A DNA stretch of 64,000 nucleotides from Hysterangium stoloniferum (Eukaryota > Basidiomycota > Agaricomycetes > Hysterangiales > Hysterangiaceae): positions 62,001-126,000 of the forward strand of contig WHVD01000146.1 in NCBI GenBank assembly GCA_015178975.1, written 5' to 3'. A model generated the notes under the pieces. The model was not told the DNA's origin. It did no database searches and saw only the letters and a program-made list of their open reading frames with translations. How positions within the stretch are numbered: the stretch's first letter is position 1; every line of letters begins with the position of its first letter. Below are positions 31,573 to 41,981 of this stretch, piece by piece. Both the position numbers and the translations under genes were made by a program.

Positions 31573-32680
31573 TCAACGCAACCCTCTGTCTGTGCAGGTT
31601 CCGGAGGGTTGCTTACTCTTTTTTCGACTCCATGGCGGGTTTCTCCTTGGACGTTGTAGTCGTAGTGGAAGTTGCCGCGCAGGCCTTGGAAGAGTTGGAT
31701 TTAACGGTACAGTCGGAAACCTTGTGTCCGCCTTTCCCGCAGAAAAGGCAGAGGTCATTGTCCATACGTCATTGTTTCTCCTTCGGGGTGAGTTTACCGT
31801 CGGTACCCAACAAATGGAAAATGTCGGGTTTGTCGGAAGTTGACTGTTTTTCCTTGTTGGATTTCTTGTCTTTCTTCCAGTCGGAGTTTGATTTGCCAGT
31901 ATTAGTGCCAGAGTTGCCGGTGTTATTGCCTGAGTTGTTGCCGGAAGACTTGCTAGTCGATGCCTTGTTATTCTGAGAACGTTCCATCGGGTTCTCACGA
32001 GAGACCTCAGCTTTTCGTTCCCAATAACGGGCATCGGATGTTTGAGCTTTAATCCGCATGAGTTGGAGAGTTTTCAGCTTTCCATCTTTGCAGATCTCGT
32101 CTTTAAGGCGTGATGGAAGTCCCATATAGAAATGGTGTCTGAGGGCGGAATCATCCCATCCACATCATGCAGTGAGGGTATTGAACTTGACGAGATAATC
32201 GGAAACTCGTTGATTATCCTTCATCTTGAGCGTCATTAATTCATTTTCTGCTTCGCCAGTTTGATCGTAAGGTCCGAAATTAGTTTCCAGTTCTTCCACA
32301 AAAGTGTCCCAGTCATCGAGCATTTTTTCGGATCCTTGCCGGTAAATGGTTCAAGTTCTTTGACTCCGGTGCAGGATGATTCTTTACTATCCTCAGCAGA
32401 TTTCAAGTAGTCAGCGAATTTTCACAATGGAGTTGATAAACAACATTTCAGTCAGTTCGTCGGAAGATTTCTTTTTCAATGTCTCCGGCTGATCTTCTGC
32501 TTCATTGTCGGAAGTGTGGGGAACATTGGTGTCCTTCGTTACCTCGGTAACCTCCTCGGTAACTTCTTCGACTGAAGCTGATGTTGTCGGCTGAAAAGGG
32601 GTTTCGGATTGAGGGGTGTAAAGTTGCAACAGGGATTGGAGTTGGGATGGTCCTTCGGCAGCTTTGCATTTGGGACCCAT
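31573..32680 (-). pseudogene. Element B gag pseudogene with internal deletion
   Basis: Gag starts at the ATG 32680 (MGPKCKAAEGPSQ). An acidic N-terminal part follows, then the frame breaks near 32320-32410. Compared with element A, the segment between EPFTG.DPKK and DDWDTFVEELE is shortened by roughly 150 bp and the frame is lost. From 32125 an intact stretch covers the C-terminal capsid part and an Asn/Ser/Lys-rich linker to a TGA at 31769. It is followed in frame by the CCHC knuckle CLFCGKGGHKVSDC. Gag here could not be made as one protein. Confidence 0.85.
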
Positions 32681-32714
32681 GATGAGTGAGTCGCAGAGTT
32701 GAGATCTGATATAC

Positions 32715-33257
32715 TGTTAAGAGCCTGTCGGGAACTTATTCCGGAACTATCGGAAAGTCACCGGGAAGTCGGTAACTATCGGATAGGGTCAGGACGTCAG
32801 CTTCAGCTTATGTGCTGCGCCTCTACGCAAATGCTCAAAGTCCTTAATTTCAGAGGTGAGACTTACAATGGAAGATACGGATATTCAGAGTTCCGAAGAG
32901 TTCCGAATATCGAGCGTACAGAAAGACGGGAGAAGGAATAAGAAACTAAGTCGATATCAGATCTAAGGTAAAGTACAAATTCGCGGAAACTAATATAAGT
33001 CTACTCGTTATTGTACTACAAACTGAGACCATAATAAGACGGAAACAGAAATGTTCTTAAAACGGAAATACAATAAGACACATTAGGGAGACAATATTCT
33101 GAAACGGGAATACAACAAACAAACGAGTGAATACTTGTCAACGGACAAATTACCAAATGCGGAACAAGGGAATAACGCGGATGATACGGTAACCATGATG
33201 TTCCGTAGTTGGGGATCGGAAGTCGGATATTGAAACATCCGGGAATGGGTCGTAACA
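32715..33257 (-). mobile_element. 5' LTR of element B
   Basis: A 543-bp LTR nearly identical to 25990-26533. The minus strand begins TGTTACGACCCA at 33257 and ends CTCTTAACA at 32715. A primer-binding site should lie in 32690-32714, but no tRNA complement was recognised. Confidence 0.93.
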
Positions 33258-33717
33258 TTTACCTACCATCACTATCATGTACTACCATCTCTGTTCATTG
33301 ACAAATATACTCGAGTCCTATCAATACTTGGACTGAGACTTAGTCTGCAATTGATGGCAGCCTTACAATAACCCTACTTACTGTACATCAGGAAAAGCTC
33401 TTGTTCCAAAAATTTTTAGAATCCTCAGTAGAGGCTTACTTTATATAAACTCTCCTAATCACTCATTGGATCCTTAATCAATTTAAAGTTGATTAAGGAT
33501 CCAACATGTGATTGGCAGGTTTAGAATGCAACAAACTTTTGGATCCTTAAAAGATCCATAACTGAGTTAAAATTGGCTAAGAATCTAACAAGTGATTGCA
33601 GGGTTTAGAATCCAATGAACTTTAGGATCCTCAAAAGAAGTAATGGTGTTACATAAGCTACCTTTGGTAAGCTGGAACATATTGTTGTTAAAGTCAGTCG
33701 AAGGATCTGACTATAAG
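33258..33717. repeat. Repeat-rich spacer with a perfect 14-bp-arm palindrome
   Basis: 33468-33502 is a perfect inverted repeat: GGATCCTTAATCAA, a 7-base loop, TTGATTAAGGATCC. Related GGATCCTTAAAAGATCC and GGATCCTCAAAAG units follow at about 33540 and 33627, each with TTTAGAAT.CAA upstream, giving a period near 70-75 bp. No gene is present. Confidence 0.7.
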
Positions 33718-34010
33718 TTCTGCAAGCCTGGAAATCATAGTACAAGGACTCTCTAAGTAGGCACTATGAAAGTGACTTTAGGTAGAGCAGTGTAGAATGT
33801 TAAACTGATGATATGTCTAGGCTTCCAGATGAGGATTCTACTCTCATCTGGAACTAAGTATATACTAGTTTACATGGTCTGTGCACACTCTGTGTAGGAA
33901 GCTAAACTATAATCTGACTAAGTATGCTACCACATTGCGTGAATCGGGTTATCTAACTACAATCAGGAAGAGGTATGAGGTCATTCTTATTGATGACTTG
34001 TCATACTCTA
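33718..34010. repeat. Dispersed repeat Y, copy 2
   Basis: It aligns with 8884-9180 (see that entry for landmarks). The hairpin CTTCCAGATGAGG / CTCATCTGGA at about 33821-33853 is kept although its sequence differs from copy 1, so the pairing has covaried. Confidence 0.75.
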
Positions 34011-34491
34011 ACAATTGTAGGGCAACTGTATAGTTGTGTTTTACTTACATATGGATACTATATATGGGATGGAGACCAATTGCATAGCCTCTCAGTGAAG
34101 GTTTATCACTCACTGAGAGTCATATTTAGAACTGCACAAATAACTTTAACAAGATCCCTAACCAATTTAAACTCATAAGGATTTAATGGATGATTATTGG
34201 AGTTTGTATAAAATACATAAGGCTCTACTAAGGATCCTAAATTTTTTTGGAGAGGAGGTTATCCCGATGTTGTTCTAATGAGACTCGACTTAATGACATT
34301 TGTTTAATCTTACTTATTTTTGGCTCTAAATAAGAGGTTAAGTTTGTATTTGCCTGATGTATTCTGAGATTGAAAATTTCGGCCCCAGTGGCGTGCCAGG
34401 CTTACAAACACAATATAACAAATTCGTAGTCTTCCTTCCCAAACTCACAACAAGCTCCATCCCCACACCGAATTTTCATCGATTACTCACA
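34011..34491. other. Spacer and leader upstream of thioredoxin
   Basis: 34095-34125 holds a CTCTCAGTGAAGG...CACTGAGAG hairpin. 34358-34392 (ATTCTGAGATTGAAAATTTCGGCCCCAG) repeats 12737-12765. The ATG at 34357 opens an unrelated short frame, so it is not used for the thioredoxin start. Confidence 0.45.
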
Positions 34492-35030
34492 ATGTCCGTT
34501 GTACCAGTCACCTCTTTGGAACAATTTCACAGTATCGTCAGTCAATTTCTAGACTCAGTGTAATCACTCCCGATCATGGTGCTTCTTTAGATTAAATCTG
34601 AGAGGCCCTCCGTTTTCGACTTTTGGGCAACATGGTGTGGTCCATGTCGCATCATTGGCCCTATATTTGAAAAATTTTCCGCTGTCTACAATAAAGATAT
34701 AGACTTTTACAAGGTTGATGTCGATGAGCAACCCGTCAGTGTTCATCTTCTCTGCATCCATCCAAGATGAGCTGACACCTAATTCCTAGGACATTGCGCA
34801 GGAAGTTGGTATCCGCGCTATGCCCACATTCTCCACCTTTAAGCTAGGGGAGCAGATGGACAGTATTATGGGTGCTAATCCTGGAGGTCTTGAGGCATGC
34901 CTTTGTAATTTTGCTTATTATTTGTTTTGTTGACATTTGATGCATGTAGACACTCATCAAGAAGGCTATTGAAGCCTGCAATACTGCGACGGAGGAGTCT
35001 ACTGCGGTCTCTGATCCTGCGAATGCTTAA
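34492..35030 (+). CDS. Thioredoxin
   Basis: A small cytosolic-type thioredoxin that would reduce protein disulfides with thioredoxin reductase. The spliced protein is 124 residues, slightly longer than the usual 103-110 because of a short Ala/Ser/Thr-rich tail. The catalytic WCGPC is at residues 29-33, preceded by FDFWAT; the cis-Pro motif AMPTF and the DVDEQP strand are present. Exons are 34492-34536, 34591-34734, 34790-34894 and 34950-35030; the introns are 54, 55 and 55 bp. The third intron starts with GC (GAG then GCATGC at 34895); using the nearby GT would bring a stop in frame. No targeting peptide is seen. The start was chosen because [12 protein letters not shown] aligns with the usual N-terminus. 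Confidence 0.93.
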
Positions 35031-35992
35031 TGTGCCTGTATCAAGATCTTTGCACTTGTACTAATTGTACTTGACATGAAGAATATGTGAACTTTACTTT
35101 TTTTTTGCCAGCTGCGTCGTATGTAAGCCGAGCCTGGGATGACACGGTTTAACTTTCAATGTGCATGTCTGTGCCACAAATGGGCCTAGTTTTCGAAAGG
35201 ACTTCTAGACTGCCTTTATATTTTAGCCCAATTTGGCCTTGACTATTTCAGTTGGACAAAACTTGCAGTTCATCAGTAAGTGTATAGCAGGAATCCACTA
35301 GGTCATCACGTGGGAGCTTTCGCTTGAGTTTAAAAGTGGGCTTTAGCATGATCTCTAGTTCTTCAGCGTTCTAGCCTGCTCCGGAGGTTTCTTTGAGCCT
35401 CTTGGTCGAACCTACTCACCAAATCAGGTCCGATATCATATATGGGGGGTTAATAAGGAGCTTCGCTATTGACTTTGAATGGAAATTTCTTTTGAGCCTT
35501 GATCTGAGTGGTTCGTGCTTGGGTAGACCGCACCAGAACATGCACCACCGTTTCCTCCTTTGCGAGGCAAACCGACCTTTTTGATTTATATGTATAACCA
35601 TCAGATCTTTCTAGAGGCAACGTGAAAATAATCATTGCTTTTGAGTACATCAGGGATTTGGGAATGTCTACGCCCTTTATGAAGACTACCTAAACTCCCT
35701 AGACTCCCTAAATCTAAAGTAAGATTTTCTATCGACCAGACGACAAGCCGGACAGTCTGGTGTATACTCCTGGAAATTATGAAGCACCTTTATTCAACGC
35801 CTACATTGATTCTTTGGACTGGAGACTATGAGCCAGTGTGTCGGCCAGATTCATCCACAGAGATCGAAGATCCCTCAACATTTTTCTCAGAGACTTAAAA
35901 CTTAGAAAACTACTCATAGTGACTGAATGCCGTCATATGTTCTGACTTGTTAAATTATTTGTATCCCGGAAATAGGGGTAAATCCTTTCTCC
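35031..35992. other. Intergenic, thioredoxin to cyclin gene (tail to tail)
   Basis: Nothing recognisable is coded. Both neighbours end here. A T-rich run (CTTTTTTTTTG) lies at 35097-35107. Confidence 0.5.
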
Positions 35993-37364
35993 TTAGTCAT
36001 CGTCGTCATCATCCAAAGGCATTCCTCCACTAATCACATTGCCATCCACCAGTTCACCCCCAAACGGATCCGCCTCCATCGCTTTCCTGGTTTCCTCGGC
36101 CTTCTTCTCCCGTTTGATCCTTGCCCGCTCTTCTCTCTCCTTCTCTCTCCTCTCCCACGCTTTACTTCCCTTGACCTTTTCTGGATTTTTACATATCCGT
36201 AAACGTTTGTCGATGCCCTTCACAACGCCCACCTCTGGCGGGATACCCGATTGTGCGATGAGGTCTTGAATGGATGGTATGACACTATCGAATATCGAAG
36301 ATACACCCTTTGAGTGAGCCCATGATTGTGCGGCAGCGGAAGAAGAGGAAGCAAGACAGGCGAGAGCGATTTGGGAAGGGGTGTAGATAAGTTCGGCGTC
36401 TGTTAGACGGGAAGAACGAACTTGAGTTATAACGTCGGAAAATATATTGTCTAAGTCCAGTGAAGGATCTAGACCGGGCAGTGTCTGCTAGGGTTGGGTC
36501 AGTTTTCAAGTGTAAGGATAGTCAGAAATAAATGTCAATGATGAGGGGGATTTAACTGCCTTCTACGTACCTGCAAATCTAATTGTAGGCCCCATACGGC
36601 CCTGTGCGCATGCCACACGGCGAACTCGAAACCGAGACTCTGGGCGACTAGAAACTCCAAATCCAACACGTCAGATGGGACTGTTTTTGGAATATTTGCG
36701 GTGTAATCATCCAACGAAATAGCATTGTTTGTTGTTTTGAGGGCAAGAAAAAGCGCCGTGAGCCTACATGGTATATATTAAATCACGTATATTACACTAT
36801 CATACTCATTGCGACGCACATGACGTTTTTAGGATGCCAGTCCATGACAGTGTTTTTTAAGTAAAATCTCTTTAGATATGTGATTGCTGTCGCTTCTACC
36901 TCTTCACTAAACCGGAAGTGGGCGCAGAGCTGAGATACTTTCGTTATGTAATGCTTTACGAGAGCATGCTCCTCCGATGCGGTAAGGAATAGTATCGACT
37001 GCGATGAGCCAGGCTATATCATATGAAATATTATACAAAACAAACGTAACTTAGCCTTGCGTATGCTACATGAGAGACGACGGCTTACCTCGTCACCCTC
37101 GATTGCATCACGAATAACATTGACTGCCGCACGATTCAATGACTCACGAATCGCGGTAAGTTGCTCTGGAGAGAATCGCCAGTGTAGAAACTGTGATGAA
37201 GACTCGTAGATAGAATGGTGGGATGCATTATCGACAGGAGCATTAGGTGACACTTGAGCGCCAATAGTGCCATCGCCGGGCCCACCATTTGAGCTCACTA
37301 TAGAGGATTGGCTTTGTCCATTACCATTGTGTTGTCCATGAGAAGTAGACAAAATAGACGTCAT
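35993..37364 (-). CDS. CCL1: Cyclin H / Ccl1-like cyclin (TFIIH-associated CDK-activating kinase subunit)
   Basis: The spliced protein has the YESSSQFLHWRFSPEQL N-terminal signature of cyclin H/Ccl1/Mcs2. A first cyclin fold follows (YITKVSQLC, FRFSEEVEATAITYLKRFYL, TVMDWHPKNVM, LTALFLALKTTNN) and then a second fold (PSDVLDLEFLVAQSLGFEF, SPQIALACLASS-like region). The lysine/glutamate-rich C-terminal tail ends in DDDDDD. It would pair with the Kin28/Cdk7-type kinase in TFIIH and phosphorylate the RNA polymerase II CTD. At least three introns are visible, one at about 37021-37088. The start was set at MTSILSTS (37364); the frame is open upstream to a Met at 37409. The 5' end of this gene is partly copied at 39180 and 41006, inside the methyltransferase array. 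Confidence 0.88.
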
Positions 37365-37753
37365 GTCATGCTTTGGAAATCTGTAAAGGCCCAAAACGGA
37401 TATTATCATGTCACGCGTGACATTGAAATTCTTATGCAGCCAACAGAAATTACTTATTATTTGTTAATTTGTTATAAACATTCACATCCGGAAGAAGTAG
37501 ATCTTCAACTAACACAGAAATGAGTGATAATAAAATTGTTTCCACATTGCCAGCCTCAAAGATCATCCTTTGGTTTAGGGATTTGTAAATGTCTACGCTA
37601 GTAAATAGGGAGCTCGAGAAAGTAGTGTGTCTAGTCGAGCTAGCACGCTCTTATAGACGGCTGTAGAAAATATATACGGTATGCTTACTGATCTTCACAT
37701 TTTCCTGATGTGGCAGGAATCAAGAGTCTACTAGTAGATTTGGTAGATCCACA

Positions 37754-38933
37754 CTATTCTACCACACATCTTTTAGACCACGTCATCACCATCTCTATAT
37801 ATACGTCTCTGTTTGGGTCATTAAGTTCTTTCACCATCGACTGGACCATGTCCGGCGTCATTCCTATCGCTGTCATCGTTTCCACCGTAATAAGCAAAAC
37901 TCGACCACGGCTTCCGCCTGTACGTTGAAGACTTGTTTCTTCAAAAGTATGGTATGTCAAACATTAGCCTAGTTTGGCTTAAAGAACGCACCGTCCGCAA
38001 CGTCGATGCTAGGGTATGAAAGCGGGAGTAAAACTTCTTTAGCATTTACCTCACTAAAGAGGCCAGTCGATTGTAGAATTTCTTTGAACCTTGCTCCTAT
38101 AAAAGGATCCATATTCCTAGCTCTCTGGCTATCCTGTAACAACTCCCAAAATGACGACGATCCCGGAGAACATATAGGTTCGCATTCAACTGTTCTAGGC
38201 TGATGACCATCATCGAGCAATAACCACCCGCCAGGTTTGACCAGCTGTGCGATGCGTCTGATGATCTCTTCGGGATGTGGCAGCTTTATTAGGCATTTCG
38301 AACTCATTATTAATTTTCATCAAAAGACTATCTGAGGGGCGGCGTACATGGATAAAAACCAGACGAGCATGGACTATGTCGTATTCTTCGTCTTGGAGTT
38401 CGGTTGGGAACGGCTTGGTGAGATCAACTATTTTGAACGTCAAATTCGAAGGTAAGGATCTTCAAAAAGGGTCACGTGGGGAACCTTATTGATGAACATT
38501 GAACTACCTTGCGGGGAGAGGTGAGATATCAATTGCTAGCACTTCAGCCTCGGAGAAGGTCTCTGCCGCCTGAATGGCCCATGCGCCACTGCCAGATCTG
38601 TACAACAGTTTTGTTGATAGCTATACTATGAGAAGGACCTGCTTACCCAATTTCCAAAATCCGCTTGGGCTTGGCTAACTCCTCCAATGGTGCCAAAGAG
38701 AGATTGCCTCCCAGGTAGGATTTAAAGGCTTCGTGCAAATTATCTAGCCTATCACTATTGTCAGAGGTAGAACAGCAACAGTAAACGGTGTACCTCTCGT
38801 GCTCTGTGCTATTCCCAGAAATGTTCTGTTATGCAAGGGTATTGTGAAGGATATGAATATGGAACATTTATGAAAAAAAGGTACTAACACTGAGAACATA
38901 CTTGGTACTCTCCTCATTAATAGTATTATTCAT
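37754..38933 (-). CDS. Class I SAM-dependent methyltransferase, tandem copy 1
   Basis: Spliced, it gives a Rossmann-fold methyltransferase. Motif I is ILEIGSGSG (split by an intron) with AWAIQAA; an acidic AEVLAIDIS strand follows, then FKIVDLTKPFP, YDIVHARLVFIH and, after a 65-bp intron (GTACGC...TAAAG), LPHPEEIIRRIAQLVKPGG with WLLLDDG. The last intron (GTGCGTTC...TTGAAG, 53 bp) removes an in-frame TAG and joins IDVAD to ETSLQRTGG. The C-terminus IGMTPDMVQSMVKEL...YIEMVMTWSKR is typical of fungal secondary-metabolism-type methyltransferases. The ATG is at 38933 (MNNTINEESTKY). The substrate cannot be told. Neighbours are two near-identical copies and the cyclin gene. Confidence 0.87.
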
Positions 38934-39546
38934 GGTAACTTGAGTAGAGTGACACGAGCGAATGCTCAAGACGGAGCAGATATAACCAGCTATGACAGTA
39001 CTTCTATAGTTAGAGGCACAGACAGCAGCCTATTCCCAAGCATGTCAGTGTCATTGGGCCATGGGAAAGTGCCGCACAGGGTGTCATGGGTGCCGCGAAG
39101 ACCTCAAAATGCCCCCAAAGACGCATTTAACTAGCTTAAAATAGATATAGTTTTGTATATATTCTTCATAATATATCAATGAGAAGTAGACAGAATAGAC
39201 GTCATGTTATGCTTTTGGAAATCTGTAAAGGCCCAAGACGGAGATTATCATGTCACGCGTGACATTGAAATCCTTATGCAGCCAACAGATATTACTTATG
39301 CTATAAGCACTCACATCCGGGAAGAAGTAGATCTTCAACTAACACAGAAATGAGTGATAATTAAATTATTTCCACACCGCCAGCTTCAAAGATCATTTTT
39401 TGGTTTTGGGATTTAGGAATGTCTACACGCTAGTAAAATCTCGAGAAAGTATTGTGTCTAGTCGAGATAGCGAGCTCTCATAGATGGCTCTGGAAAATAT
39501 ATACGGTATTCTTACTGATCTTCCCGTTTTCCTGATGTGGCAGGAC

Positions 39547-40764
39547 TCAGGAGTCTACTAGTAGATTTCGTAGATCCACACTACTCCCCACACATCTTTT
39601 AGACCACGTCATCACCAACTCCGTATATACGTCTCTGTTTGGGTCATTAAGTTCTTTCTCCATCGACTGGATCATTTCCGGCGCCATTCCTATCTCTGTC
39701 ATCATTTCCACCGTAACAAGCAAAACTCGACCACGGCTTCCGCCTATACGTTCAACACCCGGTTCCCCAAAAAGTTTGGTATGTCAAATATTAGCTTAGT
39801 TTGGCTTAAAGAACGCACCGTCCGCAACGTCTATGCCAGGGTATGAAAGCGGGAGTAAAATTTCTTCAGCATTTACCTCACTAAAGAGGCCAGTCGATTG
39901 TAGAATTTCTTTGAACCTTGCTCCTATAAAAGGATCTATATCCCTAGCTCTCTGGCTATCCTGTAACAACTTCCAAAATGACGACAATCCCGGAGAACGT
40001 ATAGGGTCGCATTCAACTGTCCTAGGTTGATGAGCATCATCGAGCAATAGCCACCCACCAGGTTTGACCAGCTGTGCGATGCGTCTGATGATCCCTTCGG
40101 GATGTGGCAACTTTATTAGGCAATTCGAACTCATTATTAATTTTCATCAAAAGACTATCTGAGAGGCGGCGTACATGGATAAAAACCAGACGAGCATGGA
40201 CTATGTCGTATCCTTTGTCTTGGAGTTCGGCCGGGAACGGCTTGGTGAGATCAACTATTTTGAACGTCAAATTCGAAGGTAAGGACCTTCAACAAAGGGT
40301 CACGTGGAGAACATTTTCATTGACGAATATTGAACTACCTTGCGGGGAGCGGTGAGATGTCAATTGCTAGCACTTCAGCCTCAGAGAAGGTCTTTGCCGC
40401 CTGAATGGCCCATGCGCCACTGCCAGATCTGTACAACAGTCTTGTTGATAGCTATACTATGAGAAGCACCTACTTACCCAATTTCCAAAATCCGCTTGGG
40501 CTTGGCTAACTCCTCCAATGGTGCCAAAGAGAGATTGCCTCCCAGGTAGGATTTAAAGGCTTCGTGCAAATTATCTAGCCTATCACTATTGTCAGAGGTA
40601 GAACAGCAACAGTAAACGGTGTACCTCTCGTGTTCTGTGCTATTCCCGGAAATGTTCTGTTATGCAAGGGTATTGTAACGGATATGAATATGGAACATTT
40701 ATGAAAGAAAAGTACTAACACTGAGAACATACTTGGTACTCTCCTCATTAATAGTATTATTCAT
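39547..40764 (-). CDS. SAM-dependent methyltransferase, tandem copy 2 (altered 3' exon)
   Basis: Same gene structure as copy 1 from the ATG at 40764 through IDVAD. The usual acceptor TTTTGAAG of the last intron is mutated to TTTTGGGG. The next AG (GTATAG before GCGGAAGCC) keeps the frame, giving VAD joined to GGSRGRVLL and losing about seven residues. A small change at the old stop (TGTGGGGAG instead of TGTGGTAGAATAG) then extends the protein by about 14 residues to a TGA at 39547. It may be a functional variant or an early pseudogene; if the last intron is not spliced, the protein would stop after FFKPN at 39796. Confidence 0.7.
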
Positions 40765-41242
40765 GGTAACTTGAGTAGAGTGACACGAGCGAATGCTCAA
40801 GACGGAGCAGATATAACTATGACAGTACTTCTATAATTAGAGGCACAGACAGCAGCCTATTCCCAAGCATGTCAGTGTCATTGGGCCATGGGAAAGTGCC
40901 GCACAGGGTGTCATGGGTGCCGCGAAGACCTCAAAATGCCCTCAAAGACGCATTTAACTAGCTTAAAATAGATATAGTTTTGTATATATTCTTCATAATA
41001 TATCAATGAGAAGTAGACAGAATAGACATCATGTTATGCTTTTGGAAATCTGTAAAGGCCCAAGACGGAGATTATCATGTCACGCGTGACATTGAAATTC
41101 TTATCCAGCCAACAGATATTACTTATTATTTGTTTACTTGTTATAAGCACTCACATCTGGGAAGAAGTAGATCTTCAACTAACACAGAAATGAGTGATAA
41201 TTAAATTATTTCCACACTGCCAGTCTCAAAGAACATCCTTTG

Positions 41243-41533
41243 TGTTGGAAATCAAGACCCTATAGTAAACACAGTCCCGTATATATGTATCACGGACTCT
41301 AGTAAAATACCTAATAGTAAACTAGAACATACGAGTATTTGCAAGGGACACATTGAGAGATAAAACGACTCACCTCAGTCTCGTGTATATCTATAATACG
41401 ATATATATATTAATGATAACAGTGGAAGGGGTTGTATGGTTGCATTTCTGTTCCAATGGGAACAAAGGAGTTGTATGACTGAGTGATTATTTATCTAAAT
41501 ATAGTCATAATGTTTTTACGGTGTTATCCAACA
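41243..41533. mobile_element. Solo LTR (291 bp) in unit 3
   Basis: The ends are TGTTGGAAATC and GTTATCCAACA (inverted termini TGTTGGA/TCCAACA). The target duplication CTTTG is perfect (41238-41242 and 41534-41538), and the empty site is seen in units 1 and 2 (CATCCTTTGGTTTAGGG). On the minus strand it reads TGTTGGATAACACCG, like Copia LTRs. Confidence 0.93.
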
Positions 41534-41676
41534 CTTTGGTTTAGGGATTTGGGAATGTCTACGCTCTTTATGAAGACACCCTAGTAAGCTTTTCTATGGC
41601 TAGTAAATAGGGATCTCGAGAAAGTAGTGTGTCTAGTCGGGCTAGCGAGCTCTCATAGATGGCTCTAGACAATGTA

Positions 41677-41897
41677 TGTTGGAATATATACATCATGGAC
41701 AACGATAACAGACTCTGAGACCGCATCTATTTTTAGGACACACGCACAAAGGAAGATTCATTCCTTGGTTCCGCTATTCCCGTTTGTCCTCATTATTCCT
41801 ATTGTGCCACTCATATCTCTATTGTTCATAACCCGTACATAACTCACACATCCATCATAGCTACACCTTTAGTCCGTTATACACTTGATTTCTAACA
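41677..41897. mobile_element. Solo LTR (221 bp) in unit 3
   Basis: The ends are TGTTGGAATATA and GATTTCTAACA. The target duplication ATGTA is perfect (41672-41676 and 41898-41902). Units 1 and 2 lack it. It is the shortest LTR in the window, probably Copia-type. Confidence 0.92.
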
Positions 41898-41981
41898 ATG
41901 TATGCGGCATGCTTACTGATGTTCCTATTTTCCTGATGTGGCAGGAGTCAGGAGTCTACTAGTAGACTTCGTAGATCCACA

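Larger units (their letters stand above)
25990..33257 (-). mobile_element. Element B: full-length Gypsy (chromovirus) retrotransposon
   Basis: A 7268-bp element with LTRs 25990-26533 and 32715-33257 and a perfect target duplication TTTAC (25985-25989 and 33258-33262). The two LTRs differ at only about a dozen visible positions, so insertion is fairly recent. On the minus strand it encodes Gag with a CCHC knuckle, retropepsin, RT, RNase H, integrase and chromodomain. The polypurine tract (AGGGGGG on the minus strand, near 26537) abuts the 3' LTR. On the plus strand, between the chromodomain and the 3' LTR, lies an antisense spliced gene at 26719-27823. A few stops and a gag deletion make it non-autonomous. 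Confidence 0.96.

Noticed and set aside
30892-31659. 255-codon plus-strand ORF inside element B
   Set aside because: Complementary to the protease and gag-pol frame on the minus strand; composition mirrors the sense codons and no counterpart occurs in element A.
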